Source: Epithemia pelagica
Lineage: Eukaryota; Bacillariophyta; Bacillariophyceae; Surirellales; Surirellaceae
Assembly (NCBI GenBank): GCA_946965045.2
Contig: OX337232.1
Span: 2,604,001 to 2,668,000, forward strand
Length of the DNA: 64,000 nt
Direction: 5' to 3'
In this document: in pieces, positions 58,237 through 64,000 of the stretch
Layout: each line of letters starts with the position of its first letter
Position numbering within the stretch: the first letter of the stretch is position 1
Position numbers and translations under genes: made by a program
Notes under the pieces: model-generated
Told to the model about the DNA's origin: nothing
Databases searched by the model: none
What the model saw: the letters and a program-made list of their open reading frames with translations, nothing else

Positions 58237-59684
58237 TTACGAGTTTCCCTTTTTGCGTCATGAATCATGAATGGACAGCCAGTCGCTAACCCTCAAGGCT
58301 TACTCCCTAGAGAGAGTAGGATGGATTACTTCACGGTGCGCTTCAAACCTTTAGAGGAGGGTCACCCGGCGCGAAGGGTAGAATGACAAAGAGGGCATAT
58401 GTAAGAGATGGGCTCATGTCCTACAAGACTCATGCCCGTCGAGTCATTCGCAGGTGCGATTCACCTCGATGTCGCGCGATTCGCACGATTTTCTCTCTCA
58501 ACTCGTACGACTACCTTACACTACAATATTGGTAATGATGTACAACATGAAACATGATGCCAGGTTGGATGTCTCATGACTCGTGCGAGACATTTTCCTG
58601 TTGCTGTGCATGCGCCAATATCTCATTGTTGTGTACAATTAATGTAGGAGTACGAGCATATTTTTTTCAACTCGGCACTCGGTACTCGGCAGCCATCGGG
58701 ATCGGGACTGAGGACTGAAGACTGAAGGCTTCACTCCCGATTAAGCACACCCAGTTTTTTAATCCGGTCGCTCTTCGCGACCAACATTTTCATTTTCGTT
58801 TTTTTGCGTTTTTGATGAAAATTTCTGGTCAAAATGAAAATGATCACGCCGGCCTTCTGTGTCACCCTTGTGAGCAGACGTGCGCGCTTTGACCGTTGGT
58901 CTTCTCGTTCGTCCTCACTTTCCCCTGCCAATCCACACAATTTTTTCTCGTCTTCTTCTCTTCTCCCTCTTTCTCATGGACAATGGACATGCACCATGAC
59001 CATGCATTCTCTATCATGCATACCACTGACATTTTTGACATGAATAGACCATAGATAGAGTTTGGCTGTGCCCCATCCCTCCTTTTTCTAGTGTTTCTTT
59101 CTCCTGTAGTTCTCGGTTTAAAAGCACACCCTCATCCACAACACCTTGTCTATGCTGTAGGCATGTCTCTTTGCAAGCAATTGTGACCTTGAGCTAAAAC
59201 TACACCCTACACCCCTATTTGGAATGACTCTCTTCGTGCTTTTGTTATGGAGCATGCAGAGTCCCAAATGCTGCTCAGAAACACCAGCATGCTCCGGGCA
59301 AAAAAAGAACAATGAAAGGACAGTGCGACCTAATGGAGACTCCAAAGGGACGATCCATAGGTTCAAGGCCAGCGTCGCAATCGAATGACGTACCCTCACC
59401 CATTACCACTTACGTATTAGGACCTACCGAGTTTAAACCGATTACTAGTCATAATTTTATAAACCAAACCCTCCTTTCAGGTTATGAGCCCAAGTATCAC
59501 GCACGTGATTTTACGCACAAATTGGTTGCGAAAGTAAAATAAGCAAGGACGAACCGGTCCAACGACATTGACAAGAAGCCGTCGGAAGAGTCCGTTGAAG
59601 TCCAACCAGTTTCGAGAGCCCGTGTATTGGAACGAAGAGCATCGAAGACACGAAATAGAAGGAGCAGCCGCGATTTTCCGGTGA
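58237..59684. other. Intergenic region and unresolved 5' part of the second retroelement
   Basis: Immediately upstream of the transferase start lies a near-palindrome TACTCCCTAGAGAGAGTA at 58301-58318. No gene is supported. The left LTR of the Copia element that follows should lie in the right part, but without its partner LTR (outside the window) the ends cannot be placed. Confidence 0.4.
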
Positions 59685-61256
59685 ATGGAACGTTTAGAAG
59701 ACCTTTTTCACCTTTTGACTGACTCAGACTTGGATTCCATACCAGGGTGGTCGGAGAACTCAAGTATAAGTAGTATAATGTCGACGACGGACGCTACAAT
59801 CACAATTAACGGAGAGACGATCGAGGTGAACGATCAGGCGACGCCAGCACAAGATGTCGAAACCGCCCTCTTCAAGAAGGAAGACCGTGAAGGAATGGCA
59901 CCCGAGAAGCGCCAAGAACTCTTTGAGAAGGCTGCCACGTCAATTATTACCAAGTTTGACCTACTGTCGGCAAACATCACCGATGTAAAGCAGCTTGAAG
60001 AGTGCTATAACTTGAACCTCATGGTATCAAAGATCCGCAGTCAGCATGTAATGTACGACATGCATGACGTCTTTGTGATCGTTACTCCGGATGGAACCGG
60101 CCCAACCTTGTCCACAGACGTGAAGAAGCAACCCAGGGATTTGTATTCGTACTATTCCGACATGACCGAAGAACAGGTAGCGGTGAGCAACCGCTGGTAT
60201 TCAACCTGGCCCAAGAAGAGTTGGTATCGGGAAAATCTAATGCTGATAGCTAAACAGCTTGAGGTTAGTATGAAGAATCCGCTCTGGACTAAGGTCTATG
60301 AGCGCTACAAGCGTTTCAAGACGGAAGAACAAGGTGGCCCCTTGCTATTCATCATTATGATGAAGCTTCTAGTAACTCATACCGAGCAAGCGACCAAAAC
60401 TTTAGTCGATACTGTTGAAAATCTTAAGATTTCGAAAGTCCGTGGAGAAAATGTCTCGAAGATTGTGAGTCTAATTCTCGGAGCTCATGAGCGTCTTGAA
60501 GCTATCGAGATGGTTCCCGAGGATTTTGCCAAGACAGTGTTGAAGGTGCTCCAGACCAGTTCCGTTGAGAAGTTCAACAAGGTATTTGAGCTAATAGAGA
60601 GTCAGGCTAGAATCGCTGACGCCCTAGCTCGGTCCGGTCCCGCTGTTCAGTCGCAGTTTGCTATCCCCTCTATCGTGTACCTACTCGATCTAGCTGAGAA
60701 GGAATATCTATCCCTATGCCGTTCTAATGATTGGACCGGAGCCAAGACAAGAGGAAGTCCTTCGTCCTTCCCTGCTACATCTACTGATGGATCTAAAGGT
60801 GGTTCTGGCCGCAAGGGCCCCGTTTGTTGGAACTGTGGTGGTCCTCACACGTTGAAGGACTGTACCAAGCCCAGGAACGACGCGCTGATTGAGGCCAATC
60901 GCAAAAAGTTCAACGAGGCTCGAAAGAATTCCCGCAGTGCCAACAATGCCGACTCCTCGTCTTGCACCTCCCGTCGCCACAAATGGCGAGCACCAACCGC
61001 GGACGAGAACAACCGCCGCGAAATTGATGGCAAAATGATGTCGTGGAATGCCGACACTCGTCGTTGGGTGGCACTGTCCACCACCACTACGCCCACAGCA
61101 TCGTCGTCCGGCACAACCCCGGCGGCCAATCTAGCCACAGCTGCATCCAATCAACGTGTGCAAATTGATGAGTCCGGTGGCAATCGGGCCAGCACTCGTC
61201 GTGCCATGGAACGAACGGTCCAGACTCTACTGACCCAGTTCCAGGACCTCGAATGA
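59685..61256 (+). CDS. Copia gag with zinc knuckle
   Basis: The ORF opens at 59685; the ATG at 59778 (MSTTDATITINGE) is a likely true start, giving 492 residues. Helical capsid-like region: LYSYYSDMTEEQVAVSNRWY, PLWTKVYERYKRF, GPLLFIIMMKLL. A zinc knuckle follows near 60825 (CWNCGGPHTLKDC; spacing CX2CX3HX4C, one residue shorter than the retroviral type). The C-terminus is Ser/Thr/Ala-rich. It ends with TGA 61254-61256, after which the same frame is open into pol. Confidence 0.85.
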   Translation: MERLEDLFHLLTDSDLDSIPGWSENSSISSIMSTTDATITINGETIEVNDQATPAQDVETALFKKEDREGMAPEKRQELFEKAATSIITKFDLLSANITDVKQLEECYNLNLMVSKIRSQHVMYDMHDVFVIVTPDGTGPTLSTDVKKQPRDLYSYYSDMTEEQVAVSNRWYSTWPKKSWYRENLMLIAKQLEVSMKNPLWTKVYERYKRFKTEEQGGPLLFIIMMKLLVTHTEQATKTLVDTVENLKISKVRGENVSKIVSLILGAHERLEAIEMVPEDFAKTVLKVLQTSSVEKFNKVFELIESQARIADALARSGPAVQSQFAIPSIVYLLDLAEKEYLSLCRSNDWTGAKTRGSPSSFPATSTDGSKGGSGRKGPVCWNCGGPHTLKDCTKPRNDALIEANRKKFNEARKNSRSANNADSSSCTSRRHKWRAPTADENNRREIDGKMMSWNADTRRWVALSTTTTPTASSSGTTPAANLATAASNQRVQIDESGGNRASTRRAMERTVQTLLTQFQDLE

Positions 61257-64000
61257 TGGTGTGGCCGCCGACTTCTCTCTGTCGGTACAGGCCACCCTTT
61301 CTTCCAAACTACCGCTCCCAGGAGGGATACCTGGGCTCCATTGCCCTTTGGTTGGTTGTTGCCTGCCTTAGTGGTTTTTTTGTGTTCCTTCCGCACCCTG
61401 TGTGCCTGGATAAATCTTTCTTTTTACTTCGTCCCCCTTTTGATCTTGATCTTGTTCTTGTCCGTTGCGTCCTGCTCGCGAGAGGGAGGACTGGGTTGGC
61501 GTCACCTTTTTGCCTTCCCTAATTTGCCCGTGCAAGTCCGCTGTCGCTACAAGACCAAGACGCACATCGCCCGGCGTCGGTTTACTACTGCCCTCATGAT
61601 GTTTCACACCGTGACCAACACGACCGTTACATGGGCTGGTACCGTCGATCGTGGACGGACGCCCTATACCTTAACCCGTCTGCCTCAACGCCGACGTCGA
61701 CTTAAGCCTCAACGATCAACAAGGCCCAAGGGATCTTCTCGCCGCGAAAAGCAAACAAACGACGCTGAATACGATACCAGCGACCATGGCGCTTATCTCC
61801 CGGGATCATGGACGATCCCAAGCCAACAAGAATCTCTAACCGGTCCTGACCGATGGAAACTACCGAAGGGACGACTTTCTTCCTACTTTGGCACGATGGA
61901 TGAGCTAGTGGAAGCAATTGAATGTCCGTCGAAACGAAAACCTCCTGATCCGCTAGCGCAATACTTCGCGTTGCGGCAACTCGGACCTAGTCTATTCCAA
62001 CAGAAGAAGAAGGTTATGGCCGTCAAGATGCAAAACGCTATGATTGCCGCTGCCAAGCTATCGGGAGATGACGAATATCATCAAGAAACATTACACCATC
62101 GAATGTCAGTGTATCTCAACTCATCCAAGGAGGCAGATTTGCCCGTTGTGATCGATACCGGTGCCTCTTCGTCCTTGACCCCGAAACTGGAAGACTTTGA
62201 TGGCCCGATCAAACCTTGCGACACAACAGAATTGAACGGGTTGTCCAGTTCAACCACGGTTGTTGGAGTCGGTATGGCCAGATGGACGATCCGAGACGTG
62301 TTTGGTGTCACCCGTACCATCCGCACCAAGGCCTATTACGTGCCAGCCGCACAAATCCGCCTCTTTAGCCCACAATCGTATTTTCAAGAACGATCGTCCG
62401 GTGAATTGTTAGTTAACCACAACCGCTGTAAATTGATCCTCCATGATGGAAGTGACCTCGAGTTTCCGTTCAATGGGCAGAGCAACCTGCCATTAATGCT
62501 CACAAGCCACCAGGTTCAAATGGGGTTGTCTTTCGAGGACGTGATGGAGTTGGACGAGTCGAAGGTGTTTCTGTCCGTGGCAGATGAAGCCAATCAGAAC
62601 ATTACCGCAGCACAACGTGAGCTGCTTAAATGGCACTGGAAATTGGGCCATGCTAATTTTACATGGATCCAAGAGTTGTGTCGGAATCCGCGGACGGAAC
62701 GACGTCGCGTCCTGCATACGCGTGAAAAACAAACGTCGTCGTGTCCAATTGACAACTTGCATTGTACTGCATGTCGACTTGGGAAACAACGTCGCCGTGG
62801 TGCTAACACACAGCACACGGGAACCAAAGAAAATCGTCACATGGTCACGAAGTCAGACAACGTCAAACCCGGTGACTGTGTCAGCGTTGACCAGTATCAA
62901 TCTCCTTTGACTGGTCGTCTTCCGAACACCTGTGGCAGAGAACTGAAGAAGGATCAATTCACGGGCGGTACTCTTTTCGTAGATCATGCCTCAGGGCTTA
63001 TCTACTGTGTCCACCAGGTGTCCCTCAACACCGGTGAGACTCTCCAAGCCAAACTGCAGTTTGAGCAGTTTGCCCAAGAACAGGGCATAACAATCAAATC
63101 ATACCTTGCCGATAACAAGCCGTTTGGGAACAAGGATTTTGTTGCTGCGATTAAAGAGGCCGGCCAGACTATGTCGTTCTCCGGCGTTGGGGCACATCAC
63201 CAGAATGGTGTTGCCGAGCGTAGTATTCGCACCGTAACGTCCTGGGCCCGTACGATGATGCTGCATGCCGTGCTACATTGGCCGGAACATGCCCACGATT
63301 TAAGCCTTTGGCCGTTTGCCCTACAACATGCAGTGTGGCTTTGGAATCATCTCCCAAAGTGATTAACACACATTGCCCCATTGGAAGTTTTTACTGGAAC
63401 GACGTTCCCTACCTTACATCACTTGCACCGCAGTCACGTTTGGGGTTGCCCGGTCTATGTCCTAGACCCTGCCCTTCAAGATGGCAAGAAATTGCCCAAA
63501 TGGGCCCCTCGTGCTCGTCGTGGTCAGTACTTGGGCGTCTCACCCTCCCATTCAAGCACCGTGGGCCTGATTCTCAACATTGCTACGGGATACGTGAGTC
63601 CCCAATATCACGTCGTCTACGACGACTTGTTCAGTAGCGTGCCTAATGCCGAAACTGGAGGAGCCCTCCAACCCGATGTTTTCCATGGGTCCTTTTGGGA
63701 CCAACTCGTTGCCAGTGGCCTAGAACGGCTGGATGATGGTGACTATGCCGATGAACCCGTTCCTCCGCCCCTACATCATGATTGGATGACGAACGACGAG
63801 CTGGATGCCCTCCAGCGCCAACGGGACGACGCCGAAAGGGTCAATGCCTTACCCTTGCCCCCTACTTTGCCTCCAGCACCGCCCTTGCCTCCAGAGGGAG
63901 CTCCGGCACCTTTGGTTCCAGAGGGAGACGGTGAAGACGTGGATGTGGATGTTCCTGCTGACGCTCCTTTTCCCCATCACTTTCCCTTGGACCAAGTGGA
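61257..64000 (+). pseudogene. Copia pol, 5' part, with in-frame TGA at 63360
   Basis: The frame is open from the gag stop (first ATG 61341). After a hydrophobic and then basic region it has the protease motif VVIDTGASSSLTP (about 62150), the integrase zinc finger (LKWHWKLGHANF, then LHCTACRLGK), and the integrase catalytic triad VDQ, LADNK and GVAERS with 34 residues between the second Asp and the Glu. TGA at 63360-63362 follows WLWNHLPK; the same frame then stays open to the window end with homologous content (APLEVFTGT, HVWGCPVYVLDP, ARRGQYLGVSPSHSS) and a Pro-rich linker. A C-to-T change would explain the TGA. RT and RNase H are outside the window. Confidence 0.85.

Larger units (their letters stand above)
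59685..64000 (+). mobile_element. Second Copia LTR retrotransposon, 5' part (runs off the window)
   Basis: gag with a CCHC-type knuckle, protease and integrase are present in Copia order; reverse transcriptase and RNase H would lie beyond 64000. The left boundary is unknown, so the start given is that of the gag frame. The pol frame is broken by a TGA. It is on the same strand as the first element but clearly from another lineage (DTGA protease, standard HHCC integrase). Confidence 0.85.

Noticed and set aside
59312-59542. 76-codon ORF upstream of the second gag
   Set aside because: Probably within the LTR or leader of the element; no domain and no start context.

Overview
The window looks like nuclear DNA of a photosynthetic stramenopile, most likely a pennate diatom. 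It has short GT-AG introns (about 69-108 nt) and densely packed genes on both strands. It carries Copia-type retroelements of the diatom (CoDi-like) kind, an animal/fungal-style oxidosqualene cyclase with an extended N-terminus, and an HSF transcription factor. One JmjC protein starts with a signal peptide ending in an ASAFAP-like motif (ATA-FVP), typical of diatom secretory/plastid import. Species was not determined. TAA, TAG and TGA all end ordinary genes here, so the code is standard.

Layout. 1-2 kb: a partial basic C-terminus and a small tandemly duplicated membrane-protein gene whose second copy is broken. 2.5-6.6 kb: dynactin p150/DCTN1. 6.9-10.7 kb (minus): a two-exon beta-barrel-like small protein and oxidosqualene cyclase. 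11.3-14.0 kb: ribonucleotide reductase large subunit in four exons, with two E2F-type sites upstream. 14.4-15.5 kb (minus): a two-exon HSF. 15.8-16.3 kb: a MITE with a TAA target duplication. 17.1-20.0 kb (minus): a tandem pair of membrane-anchored cyclophilin-like proteins. 20.4-25.1 kb (minus): the inositol pyrophosphate kinase PPIP5K/VIP1. 25.4-32.1 kb: a complete Copia element with two identical 164-bp LTRs, inserted in the divergent promoter between PPIP5K and the first of three calcium-dependent-protein-kinase-like genes (32.3-44.3 kb). 45.0-47.3 kb: a JmjC plus Tudor-like protein. 47.7-48.8 kb: a DUF924 protein. 49.3-52.5 kb: a divergent pair of WD40 genes, one of them BUB3. 53.0-54.5 kb: a P-loop NTPase plus nuclease-like gene resembling Crinkler-type effector cores, interrupted by TGA. 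55.3-58.2 kb (minus): two GT61-like domains in tandem, apparently one gene with a frameshift. 59.7 kb to the end: a second Copia element, cut by the window end and broken by a TGA.

Themes. The cell-cycle and cytoskeleton genes (RNR, BUB3, dynactin) look ordinary. The unusual part is the three-kinase array. Its members run from a compact CDPK with four good EF-hands, to one with partly eroded EF-hands, to a 1989-residue protein with no glycine-rich loop, mostly eroded EF-hands and about eight degenerate helical repeats in a C-terminal extension of over 1200 residues. Both Copia elements have gag and pol in the same frame separated only by a TGA. Short CTAG-centred palindromes recur in the intergenic spaces.
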